Positions 38,099 to 48,772 of a DNA stretch of 64,000 bases are shown one piece after another (the stretch's first letter is position 1; every line of letters starts with the position of its first letter). Both the position numbers and the translations under genes were made by a program. The notes below the pieces were generated by a model. That model ran no database searches, was not told where the DNA came from, and saw only the letters and a list, made by a program, of their open reading frames with translations. The DNA is from Aphelocoma coerulescens. Taxonomy: Eukaryota > Chordata > Aves > Passeriformes > Corvidae. The DNA lies in contig NC_091019.1 of the NCBI RefSeq assembly GCF_041296385.1, positions 11,856,031 through 11,920,030 of the forward strand, read 5' to 3'.

Positions 38099-38840
38099 GT
38101 GAGTGTGAAACGAACTTTGGTGTGTTCATGGCTTTTCTGCATGACTGGAGCTTGTGAGCAGCTCCACAGCATTCTGTGAGAGCATCTTCAGCATTTCCAG
38201 CTGGGGAAGGTTTTAGCCATACAATAGAACACAGCCACTTTCATCAGTGCTTGCCCATCACCAAAATCACCCAGCCTAAGCTTAGGGCACCATGGAGAAA
38301 GGTCCACATCTGTCCATGTCCCATCACTAAAAATATTTTAGCTGCTTCACACAGAAGTGTGAAAAGGTTTAACATTTACACCTGGCAAAGGACTGATTGC
38401 AGTTTCTGCAGAGCTGGGGGGTAATCTTTTACATCCAGTTAGCTTCAAACATTTAAAATACTTCTTCATGGATCCAGTGCTGAATTTCAGAACTGAACTG
38501 ATTTCCACCTCAACAGTCTGATTCAGACTCAGGCTGCTCCAAGAGATCTGCATGGACTGCTTTTCCAGTGGGGGACTGTATCATCAAGTCCTGATTCTTA
38601 CAATCCCCAAAACATAGTGTCTTGTGGTATAATTAACATTATCTGGATAGGAATTACTGCTAAGTTGTGGCTCATGCTTGCATGACATTTAACAATTTCT
38701 TAATTTTATCTGTCTTTTATGATGTAGATATTAAATTTCTTTTTTAATACTTTTTCCAGTGTTTGACAAATGCAACTTGATTATACTTAGCAGGGGTTTT
38801 TACTACTGAAAACTTAATCAAATCACTGATTTTTTTTCAG
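38099..38840 (+). other. SPON1: Last SPON1 intron, 742 bp
   Basis: This intron runs from a gtgagt donor to an acceptor with a T8 tract (gattttttttcag). No repeat or gene was seen in it. Confidence 0.95.
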
Positions 38841-39004
38841 TTTGTAGGCTGAAACCATGGACTGCTTGGACAGAATGTTCTACACTGTGTGGAGGTGGAA
38901 TTCAGGAGCGCTACATGATGGTGAAGAAGAGGTCCAAAAGCACTCAGTTTACCAGCTGCAAAGACAAAAAGGAGCTAAGAGCATGTAATGTCCATCCTTG
39001 TTAA
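38841..39004 (+). CDS. SPON1: SPON1 last coding exon, TSR6 and stop
   Basis: This exon encodes VCRLKPWTAWTECSTLCGGG, then IQERYMMVKKRSKSTQFTSC and KDKKELRACNVHPC, followed by TAA at 39002-39004. It is the sixth thrombospondin repeat and the C-terminus of F-spondin, ending in the family's NVHPC. It has the WTAW pair, but CSTLCGG lacks the Ser/Thr needed for the Cxx(S/T)CG O-fucose consensus. The first residue, split across the junction, is Val (G|TT), where I recall Gly in mammals. Summing all exons in the window gives 532 residues, consistent with a full protein of roughly 800. Confidence 0.98.
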
Positions 39005-40388
39005 CAAAACACCAGGCTCCAAGTGATGCACTCTGAGCTAAATGGAAAGTCAACCTTGGTTTGTTTTTTTAAAACAACAACAACAACAAAATATAAAGTG
39101 TATATTAGTTTTCATTTTTGCAGTGTGGTTTGCTTTTTAGTCTTGCTGGTGCAAGAAAAATATTTTATAAATATTTCCTCACGGATTTATGCTGAGAGTA
39201 AATCTTTGGTACTCCAGCCAGCCCTTAATGCATAAAAATAATGAAGTCATAATGAGTTATTTAACTAAAACGCAGACATATCTCTGGATCTGGAATAGCC
39301 ATATAGAAATACTACTTGTAAAGACATGGGATGCATGCATACTAACAAAACTAAGTTAAAGTGACAGAAAGCTTCATCTGTGGGAGGATTTCTCTCTAGA
39401 TTTGATTTTGAAAATCCAAAGCAGTGCCTCTGTTATTACACAACTATGCCAAGGAGTAATTTCAGTAATGCTGGTTCAATAACATTAAAGGTGCATGTTT
39501 ATCTTTTTACACTATTGGGTTAAGCTGATAGTTATTATAATAATAATCCTCAACACTTTTCTTCACATGGATGCTGTGGTCCATGCAAAGAGGTCTTTGT
39601 TTCTTCAAAACTTAAAAAGGGAATCATTTTTGCAGCTCAGTAGTGATGTCTGACCACTACACAATCACAGTCAAGACAGCACATAAGGAAAACATGCAAA
39701 TATTGTATGTGCAGTCCATACTGGGTCTATCCATTGCCTTTTAAAATGGATACAGAACTACTAGAAATTGGTCCAGAATGTTGCAGCAGCTGTGTCACAG
39801 GAAGTCTTCCACATGAGAGACACTAAAAATTAGATTCAGTTTCACGAGGATGTTAATCACAGGTGAAGAGGGAAACGGGTTTATAATAAAACAAAAATGG
39901 TCGAGAAAAGGTGAGCCAGGTTCTCGTGCATCCCTTAAAACTGAAAAGAGCCTCTGAAAGGAAAGAAAATGACAGTCATTTAAAAAAATAATTATAGATT
40001 GGCCCAAGAATACATTTACAGCAGTGTCATTTATGTCTTTTTTACTCAGAGTATTGGGTAATCTAAAAATTACTAAATTTGTGAGAATTACCCATTTGTA
40101 GATATATTAGCCAGGTTAAATGCCCTTCCTGACTACTTAAGTGATCAACAAACTGCCTGAGATTAGAAAATACCTCCTCATCCTTCTAATTGCTGTTTCA
40201 CCCCATCTTCTGCAGAATTTAGCTCTCCTCCCTACACAGAGTCAGGTATAGTCAGCGACACCCTTGGGCCCCACTTGCTATTGGAATACAGTATTGTCCT
40301 GTAAGTTCAACAATCTGACATTAAGAGGGGAAGGTAAAGGGTTTTCTTTTGGTCCAAGCAAGGCAGCATACACCTATGTCTCTACAGA

Positions 40389-40414
40389 AATAAAAACAAT
40401 GCACTGAAAATAAA
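40389..40414 (+). terminator. SPON1: Paired AATAAA poly(A) signals, proximal
   Basis: There are two canonical AATAAA hexamers 20 bases apart (40389-40394 and 40409-40414), followed by tgttgatg and a T-rich stretch near 40460. They could give a SPON1 mRNA with a 3' UTR of about 1.4 kb. Confidence 0.5.
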
Positions 40415-42510
40415 GACTGTTGATGCTGACTCTTAAGCTTGAGAGAAATGAATGGAGAGAAATTTTTTTAGTGGTCTCTTTAAACCAGCCTTAAGTAATT
40501 TACTCACTTCCTTAGCACTCAGTCACTACCCTGAGGACCTGACGCCTGGGTTTTAAATGTCCCTGTTTGCTGAGCACTACAACCCTCTGAGCTATTCTTC
40601 TTCCCCACCACCACCACGCTGGGGATCCTCTGTACCTGAACAATGGGTACAAAGATAGCTGGCTCGACGGGCTGGTGGTGTTAATTGTAGGGCTGTTCAT
40701 CAGCTGTTCATCCTTCACTGGACACTGCAAGGGCTGCTCAGGACTTCCACAGCCATCACATCCCGCCCTCTCAAGGGATTTTACTGCTTTTTGCAGGTTT
40801 GGAATGAAGGAAAGGCCAGGGAAATAATGGAACCAGCTGCAGTGTGAACCCTCTCCTGCTGCTGCTAGATGAAATGGGTGCACACCCATAGTCAACCAAA
40901 CCAGGGGAAAAAAGAATACAACAAGGTTTAATGCTAAAACCAAACATTTTACTTTTTGCACAGCTTGGCTCACTGCATAATATTAATTCAGATAGCTTGC
41001 CTCCTTGTGCCTGTTCAAAAATTCTGCAGTTTATGTCTCTACAGCACTGCCATTACAGCATAGCTGCAAGACTGGTCCTCACTAATGCTTTTAGGAGCTT
41101 ACATTACACTTTTATAACAAAAAAAAAAAAGAAAACCCAACAAAAAGAACAGTGGAATGATATAGGTATGGGAGGAGTGACCAGCTGAGCTATTTTGGGT
41201 GAAGAAACTGCAGAGAAAGGCCACAATGATCAATGCCAGGGGCTCGGCCAGGGCAGAGCCACATCTCTGGCTGAGCTGTCAGGGCTGTCCCAGCTGAGGC
41301 CATTCACTCAGAAAAGTAATCTCTGACCATAAAATGCGTGGCAGAGTGCTTTTAAAGGCTTTGAAGGATCTATGAGCCTGGGGCAGAAGGGGCAGAAGAA
41401 GTTTCTCCTGAATGGAAAAAAATTGCTGAGTTCAGGAACCAGATTTATTTCATCAACCCTTACCACTTGTTCAAGCTTATCTTGCAAAACCATGCCTGTT
41501 TCTGCAAATAATCAATTAAACCCAGTGTTGTATTTTCATTTTCACGTTTGTTCCAGTACATCAAGCTGTTTTGTCCTACTAAATACTCCCTTTGCCAAAG
41601 GCCACATAGTCCAAATACACTTAGGGAAAACACACAATGCCTTTCTGAACATGCCCACAAAATTGTCCATTCAAACAATCTGACATTCCTTTCTCCGTGG
41701 CTCTTACTAATTTGATTCTCCACATACTTTTATTCTCTCTCTCTTAGAAGGCTGTTCAGTGTGATTTCCAGTCATTTCTCTTAGGCTCATTTAAGTTCTT
41801 AATGTTGCAAATTGCTTTTTTCCCCACCTTGTTAATACATGAAGTGACAAGGTAGATTGCACCGGGTCAGAAATGTGTGACCACTCCTGCTTATGCTCAG
41901 CTTTTCACACTTGTTTTTTCTGTTGAAGCATTTTACAGATCACTTGTCTTTCTTCTAACTTGGTACAAGAAAAACATTTAAGCTTGTTACATTTTGTAAA
42001 AAAAAAGAAACACAAACAAAAACAAACGATTAAAAAAAAATAAGAGGTTGATTTTCTATTCAGAAAAAAAAAAGCTCTGACATACAATATGTAGAAGTCT
42101 TGCATCGTTACTGTAAACTTTCTAGTAGTGTAATAGGCACTGGTTATCAGTCAATAAAAATAAGAACTGTTATCATTCTGATGTCCTGAATAATCCTGCT
42201 GAACTGAAAGCACAGATGTCACACCAGTTTTGTAGGCCTCCACTATCAGATCTTAGCATTGTGTGTATGTTTTTTTTTCTAATATACAAACTATAGGATC
42301 TTTACACATAATAAAAAAAAAAAGCTAGGGGCTTAACAAATGTACAGTAGGACTCTGTGTGTGTGGCATACAAGTTAAACAAAGTTTTGTTTGGTTGCAT
42401 TTTTAGATTTCCTTTGTTGTTTTTGTTTGCTGTGGAATTATGAAAAAGCTACCATGAACATTTCTTACCAAAGTCTTGTGTAGATGTTTTGTAGCTGTCT
42501 GCCTAACACA

Positions 42511-42533
42511 TTATTATTATTATTATTATTATT
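42511..42533. repeat. Short (TTA)n array in putative 3' UTR
   Basis: These 23 bases of TTA repeat lie immediately upstream of the distal AATAAA signal. If transcribed, they form an AU-rich element. Confidence 0.9.
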
Positions 42534-42537
42534 TTGG

Positions 42538-42543
42538 AATAAA
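42538..42543 (+). terminator. SPON1: AATAAA poly(A) signal, distal
   Basis: This canonical AATAAA lies just downstream of the TTA array and is followed within 30 bases by a GT/T-rich stretch (cacttgtatgagatttctgt), the expected arrangement for a cleavage site near 42555-42570. It is the best candidate for the 3' end of a long SPON1 transcript. Confidence 0.55.
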
Positions 42544-42560
42544 GACATCTTTACTATGAA

Positions 42561-43881
42561 TTTTACACTTGTATGAGATTTCTGTTCAAATAATATGATT
42601 GTGTACACCAACAAAACATTTATTAATATGAGTCTAGTCATATTCTTATTTACATTTTACTCCTGTTCAACGTAACAGGTTATCAGGAGTGAGTGGATTT
42701 TTCTAGAAACAGTCATTCTTTCTACTTGGAAGTTGTTTGCATCAAGGTCTTTGTCAAACAGTTTCTTGTTCTTTTGAAATCACAGGGTACCTTAGGAACA
42801 TCACATAATGTATTTGTGTATTACTCTCCTGTGGGTTTTGTTGCCACTGTCGGTTTTTAATAAAAGAGAAACTATTTAAAAGAACCCATTTTAAAGCCTG
42901 ATGGTACATGAAAGGAAAAATTGTTAAAAATAAGCTCTCAAAAAGTCTGAGATTTTGTGAAACCTTCAACTGATCTTGTGTGCTACTAGAAAACTATTTT
43001 GGGACACTGCGGGTCCAAGTGTGCCGCTGATAATTACACAGAAATCGTGGAGGTGAGGGAGGCCACACAGCAATGCTGCTGCTCCAGAAATCCAATTGTC
43101 TGTAACATTTGCAGCCAGCTACAAGTGGCCTGTGTGTTCACAAAAACCCCTCTAACCTAAAACTAAAGTGTCACCAGGCTGAGGGGAACCTGGAGGTAGT
43201 AATTGAAATATGCTAAAAACCTAAACCTCTTGCTACCACATTTAAGGCACTTAGTGTTCTTTGCTCCACATGCAAACCCATTTAATATTTTTATTGCAAC
43301 ACTTTCAACCATGGGACTCAGTCACTTCACGTAGTGTTGTGCAAAACAAAGCAATTACAGGCCACCTGAATGATGCTGAGATCTGCCTCCCCTGCTTTCC
43401 AAAAGGCAGAACTGTTTGTGCCATAACTGGTGGGCACATTACCTGCTCAGTAGACAATGACAGTTTTCACATGTGGTCTGGGTATCTTAATGCATCTAAA
43501 ATGTTAATGCTGGGAGCTCTGCATTCTCATGTTCTTCACTGAAGCCCTCAGGAACCTCAGTTACTCTGCCATCAGTAATGAACTTACAAGCACTGAGACA
43601 GGCGAATCCTCCCTCTCTGTGTAAGTACCACATTTGCAAAAGGAGCAGAAATTAAGCCTCTCATAACTCACAGTTTGCTTCCTTTTCATGGCAGGGTATT
43701 TTGAGATAGGTCTTTTATATTATGTGCTTTATATGCATTTCAAAGAAACACCAAGAACCTTAAACCCTCACCCACCAAGGCCCAGGTGCAGAAAGCACCT
43801 CACAGCAGCTTGGTGTGTCCCAAACCAGCTGGACCTAAACTGCCTTTGTATATGAAAAGAGAGAGAGAGACAGAGCACACA
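42561..43881. other. Intergenic, no gene recognised
   Basis: This is mixed-composition sequence downstream of the putative SPON1 end. Its open frames are short and have no family signature. A short GA run lies at about 43858-43870. No repeat element was recognised before the LTR-like block. Confidence 0.7.
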
Positions 43882-44258
43882 TGTAGATACAAAAATGCTG
43901 CTAGCAAGGATTTTCTTGCTATTTTCTAAGTCCATGAGAGACTTTTCTCTCTCACAGAAGAGGTAGCAGAGTTCTGTAAACAACTAAGCCGCCTGCAACC
44001 TTGAAAAGTCTTGTTTATGGTATAGTAGAAAAATATTTTGACAATGGATGTTTAGGATTTTAGCCAATCACCCCCAAGGGGTGGCTGGCCCTTTGTCCAA
44101 TTAGACTATGAAGAAAAAAGTCTATAAAAGAGTTTGTAAAATAATTAAATCAATCAATTTTGCTGCACAATTCCTGCCTGCTGGATCTTCTCTCCTCCTC
44201 CTCCCTATGGCTGTGGGACACAGTGATATACCATAGGAACCAGGCCTGCGGTAATACA
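43882..44258 (+). mobile_element. LTR-like block (endogenous retrovirus LTR, old)
   Basis: The block starts TGTAGATAC and could end at TAATACA. Inside are a CCAAT box (44064-44068) and a TATA box (TATAAAAG, 44123-44130) about 55 bases apart, followed by a CT-rich tctcctcctcctccc tract and a gctgtgggacacag segment. The layout and wording resemble passerine endogenous retrovirus LTRs as I remember them. The CACACA-like sequence on both sides is too low in complexity to count as a target duplication. No retroviral coding sequence follows. Boundaries are provisional. Confidence 0.55.
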
Positions 44259-45123
44259 CACATGCATATAAAGAAAAATAGGAAAGTGGACACATGGCTG
44301 TGACACAGAACCTTTCCAAGCAATGCTCTCCTTCCCACTGATGCAGCCAAAAATATTGTGATGTTGCAAGGACAAGATACAGGAGTAGCCAGTGGCACAT
44401 CCACAAAATCTCCTTAAGTAACCTCCCCAGACACAACTGATGAGGCTGGGGTTAGGATTTATACTTCTTTATGAGCCAAGGGAGCTGGGCCAACAGCTGA
44501 TAAAAACATAAATAACAGATCCCACACTTTACTCGTAAACCTTGAGGTGTCACATATTACTTTATCCACATAAATCAGAAATTAAAAAGAAAAAAAGTCT
44601 TTTACTTACAGTAACCTTCAGACCACTTGGGCAGTGAGGGAACCAAAGGAGTGTCTAGAAACCATGGAGTTATATTACAAGTAAAAAATTTGAAAAAGGT
44701 CTATGTCATGATTTCAAAGTGCCTAACATGTTATGAATGGCAGAATCTAATTTTGTACCAATTAGATAAAAAAGATACACAGAAAATAAGGTGCACAATA
44801 CAGAAACAGTGCTCCCAGTGCGAACAAGCAGCTCTACTATTTAAAACATCAGAACATCTGCATGCTCTCTCAAAAGTCTCCACTAAAGCAAAAAACAAAC
44901 ATCTGTCAATCCATCTACTTGCAAACAGATCTATACTTCTTTTGTTACAGGTTTAAAGTTCCAGTTTATATGCACCTTAAATGTCAGAAACGAGGATAAA
45001 TATCTGTAAATGGATCGTTCCTGAAGGACATGGTAGTGCACAGAAAGGAATCAATGTATTCACACGCAAAGGCTTGAAATGTCTTAACTGGAGCTGCATC
45101 TCTTAGAGCCGTAAAATGACGTC
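44259..45123. other. Intergenic, no gene recognised
   Basis: This is mostly AT-rich unique sequence. The open frames at 44627-44956 (+) and in the LTR-like region (-) show no domain or codon pattern I recognise. Confidence 0.7.
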
Positions 45124-45138
45124 CCACTAGATGGCACT
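45124..45138 (+). promoter_or_regulatory. CTCF-type motif (consensus-perfect core)
   Basis: The 15 bases CCACTAGATGGCACT fit the CTCF core consensus CCASYAGRKGGCRSY at every position. The motif points in the + direction and sits about 2.6 kb beyond the distal SPON1 poly(A) signal. It is flanked by CpG-containing sequence (ccaacgcagacggctgcgtg) in an otherwise AT-rich stretch. A match to a degenerate consensus does not prove occupancy. Confidence 0.6.
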
Positions 45139-48100
45139 GGAAGCCAACGCAGACGGCTGCGTGTGGGTAAAAAAAAAAAAACCAAAAAACCTAACAAAAC
45201 ATAAACCCAAGTGAGCCGGCAAGCCTGCATGCGGAGTATCACTGTGGCAAGAGACTCTCAGGCCCTAAATCAGCATTTTTCTCTCTGTATCTGCCCACTC
45301 CCTGCTAACACCAAGAGCATCACCCCTGCAGCCATGCCAGGCACCTCGCAGGGGGGCTGGAATCTTGTCCCAGTCTGCCTTAATTAGCCCAGGAATGCTC
45401 GTGGGTGCAAATCAGATGGGAAGGGGGTAAGAGCAGGCAGTGAACTGAGCTACAGTAACACTCTGCTGTTCCCTGCCCGTGAAGCTACAGCTGTCGACTG
45501 CTCTTCCAGAAAGGCATCCGTACCTTCCCCTGCAGGAAAAAGGTGGTTTTATCAATCTTTAGAAGCAGGGAATCCTTCAGCCGAGGCAATAACTACTTGG
45601 CTAGGAGAGAAGAGGCCTAGGATTTCAAACACTCCTGCAAGGGAGGTCAGGGAGAGCAGGTTCATAGCCAGCCTCCTGGAGTTTTTGTGCCAGGGTGAAG
45701 GCACCGGTAACCCAGCTGAGCTGGGGGCTGTAGCCAGGATTACTGAGGAGGAAAACACATTGGCTGAACCCAGGGTTAGAATTACATATGGGATTTTGAG
45801 GCCATTGTGACTCAGAAGTCACTTTGGTGACTAGTTTCTTCTCAGGCAAGGTTTCCTGTACCGAAGACAGTAAAGCACCTGTATAGTTGTGGTGACATTA
45901 TTTTATTCCCCACTATCATATAAAGATAAGCACTTTTGAGGTGGGAATGGTTTAAAACTGCTAAGAAAGCTGAATGACAGCCTGTGCACAGAAATGCAGC
46001 CCCAGTCTCCTCCTGTTTTATTTGAGGGCAATGGGCAGCTCCATCACACAGTTCTCCTACCTAGGAAATCTTTTCTGGGCTCAGATAAAGCAAAGCTTAC
46101 AGGTCTGGAAAGTTTGTTATTTTCTTCTTGAAAAGCCTGTAGAAAGCATCGTGTTTGTGGAGAGCCATCCACGAAAACTTACTGTGTCACGTGCAGTGAT
46201 CCCCACACCATTAACAGATGGCAAAAGGCCATTTGCCATTTATCATAAATAATGCAAAAATAAGAAAATCAGCCATAGCTATTTCATCCAAGTCATGTCC
46301 AGAGCCATGTCCCAAGTGATGCAGGCAGCACCAATTCCCTGTCCTCCTGTAAGCAGGGCTTGCAGCACATGCTCTGATGCATTCCATCCAAAACATTCCA
46401 GCTGGAACCAAACCATACTGGACCAAAGGCAGGGATGTGTCCCAGCAGGGATTTCAGGCTTAGGACAGGTGCTCGTTCATTGTACCCTGAAAGTTTTGTA
46501 GCTCTGAATCAGAAAAAGGAAAATACACCTTAAATAATTAATCTTTTTGGGGGTTAAACAAAACTTTAAAAGACTTCATATGCGAGTACCAATTTAGAAA
46601 CATTTTTGCTGCAGCTGAAATTAAAAAGTTTAAATGTATTACTTAATTTCACATGAGCTACCTATTTCAAAACAGCTTTTTCTCTTTATTCACATTAAAG
46701 TACATTCTAAAATTAGAACCATCTTATAAGTCAACAACGGCCTTGTCTATTTTGATGTAATTTGAAAAAGGTTTCAGCACGAGTCAAACCAGAACATTTC
46801 AAGCTCTTTATCAACAAAGATAAATTATTAAATATTATTTTTTCTGGTTTTGCCAATTATGATTTGAAATCACAATTTCAATTTTCAATAAGAGCAACAT
46901 GTATTCATATTATTCCAAGTACCTGTTGACAAACTAATTCTAGTTTGCAAAAGACACTGTTCTGCTAATTAGGATGCCAATTTTCACTGGTGGTTACAAC
47001 ACACAGTACTTGAAGAATACTCTTAACATTTTTATTTGAAGACTAAAAAAGCTGACTTCCTCATTTTAGAGTTCAAAATATAAAATATACCTGCCAGCCA
47101 ACCCAGTATTCATTTAAAGTCATAGATTTCTCACCAAGATTTCATTTTTGTTTATATGTAGACCATTAGCTGAAAAATTATGGCATGCACAGGCTTACAG
47201 AGCATCCTGCCTGCCACATTTCAGGAAGGCCAATGTTGTTGAAGCAGTAGTTTGTGAGCAGAGCTGTACTTCTGTAAAGTCTTTTGTGGCCATAGGGATA
47301 ACAGGACACCTGGGAAATAGAATTGCTCCCTTTTGTATTGCTAGAAGATGAAGTGCTGCATTTATTCTAAAGTACTATTAAGAAGATAAACAAAACAAAC
47401 AAACAGGTCTGGAGCTTGGTATTTCTATTTTCTATAATTTTAAATACATTCATAATTAATAGTTTGCCTTCCTGAAGAAGTTTGCTCTCAGATGAATTTT
47501 TTAGAGCTTTGCATTTCTGTGGTGACCAAAACCAGAACGCCTTCTCTAAGTGGGGGCAACTCAGTTATACCTGTCAAGATGCCCCATTTTTATGTTTAAT
47601 TCATTCCAGGAAAAATTAATTTCAACTAATATCTTGAATTCCTTTAAGTAACAGCTTGAAGATATTTCCAGAAGAGAGAAGTGCAGGCAAACCCCATAAC
47701 CTGTGTCCAGCCCAGCTGGAGCCCCTCTGAGCTGCTCCCGCACGTCTGCAGGCGGCAGCATGAGAGCAGCTTTCCAGCACAGGATGCTCCGCTCTTCCCC
47801 AGCCTCCCACGCTCCCACAGAGGCTCAGGCAGTGCTGGGAGATGAACAGGAGCAGGCAGAGCTCCCCATGAAACAGAAGAGCCCTTTTGGCATTGATGTT
47901 TTTGGGCTCACCCACACAAACCCAGACCTGCTGAGCACCAGGCACAGCGAGAGGGTCGGACGGTGCCAAAGCTGATGGGGCTTGGGGCAGGTCAGTCCTT
48001 CAGACTCCTACTGATCGTAGCTCCAACCTGGAACTGACTCCTTACACATTCTGAAATGCCACCATCTCTTGAGAGCGATGTTTCTCTTTTAATTAAGACA

Positions 48101-48721
48101 GCACTCTGGAGCTAAGTCACTTTGGCTGATGGCAGATCTGAAAAAGAACCCGAACTGTTAAACCCAGCAGTATTGTCATGCTTAAGCTTTAGGTACGTAG
48201 CCCACAGAACATCCCTGCAGCAACAATTCACACATCTGAAGCCTCTTGCTGAACATTTTGGAAGAGCCAGGCCCCTCCAAACCGATCCCATAAATAACAG
48301 CAGGGAACTGATTGCTCAGCCCTCCGTTTTCAAACTGCTCCTTTAGGTCTGTTGTCTTCCCTGAGCTACTCCTGCTGGCATGAAGGGATTAGGTTGGAGC
48401 AATTGGGAACTGGGTAACAGAACTACTGAAAAGCCAAAGCAAAGCACAGTCTCAGCAGAGCAAACTTTGCTTGTGATACAACAAAACCTGTTCCCTCTTC
48501 CCTCCCCTCAAATCCAGTAAGACCAGAATGTTACAAAAGCAAGAACTAGGTTGCCATGACTACTATAAATTAACATCAACATCTTCTCCGTAACACTTTC
48601 CCTCTTAAAAACCTAGTTGCTGATCATAAGAGTAATAATGTAAAATTTTCTGTCATGGTACCAATTTAAAACGTAGGTAGGATTGTTCAGGTGTTTCAAT
48701 AATTCATTTAAGGGAACATGG
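45139..48721. other. Intergenic, no gene recognised
   Basis: It begins with an A/C-rich low-complexity patch (about 45170-45205), then moderately GC-rich sequence to 45860 and AT-rich sequence after 46500. A GC-rich patch at 47690-47970 supports a few overlapping open frames, but none has a recognisable product or splice context. Confidence 0.65.
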
Positions 48722-48772
48722 AAACATAGATTTGTTTACATTGGAAAAGGTCTCTCAGATCCTCAGGTATTG
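48722..48772 (-). mobile_element. Probable CR1 3' tail remnant, minus orientation
   Basis: A short block, gaaacatagatttgtttaca followed by ttggaaaaggtctctcagat, resembles the reverse complement of a CR1 3' end (catagaatcat, ggttggaaaagacctctaagatcat pattern) with roughly three-quarters identity by eye. Nothing recognisable continues beyond about 48775. Confidence 0.45.

Larger units (their letters stand above)
39005..42560 (+). other. SPON1: Putative SPON1 3' UTR (end uncertain)
   Basis: The sequence after the stop codon is AU-rich, has no credible coding frame and contains several canonical AATAAA signals. If the most distal one (42538) is used, the UTR is about 3.5 kb; if the pair at 40389/40409 is used, it is about 1.4 kb. 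The region is free of recognisable mobile elements, unlike the DNA on either side, which fits transcribed UTR under constraint. RNA evidence is needed to fix the end. Confidence 0.6.

Noticed and set aside
37545..38129. 194-residue minus-strand open frame, the longest in the window
   Set aside because: It is antisense to the TSR5 exon, whose + strand translation matches F-spondin with correct splice sites. The minus frame has no family signature.
47291..47310. I-SceI-like sequence (tagggataacagg)
   Set aside because: It matches only the first 13 of the 18 bases of the homing-endonuclease site, with no intron or endonuclease context. Coincidence.
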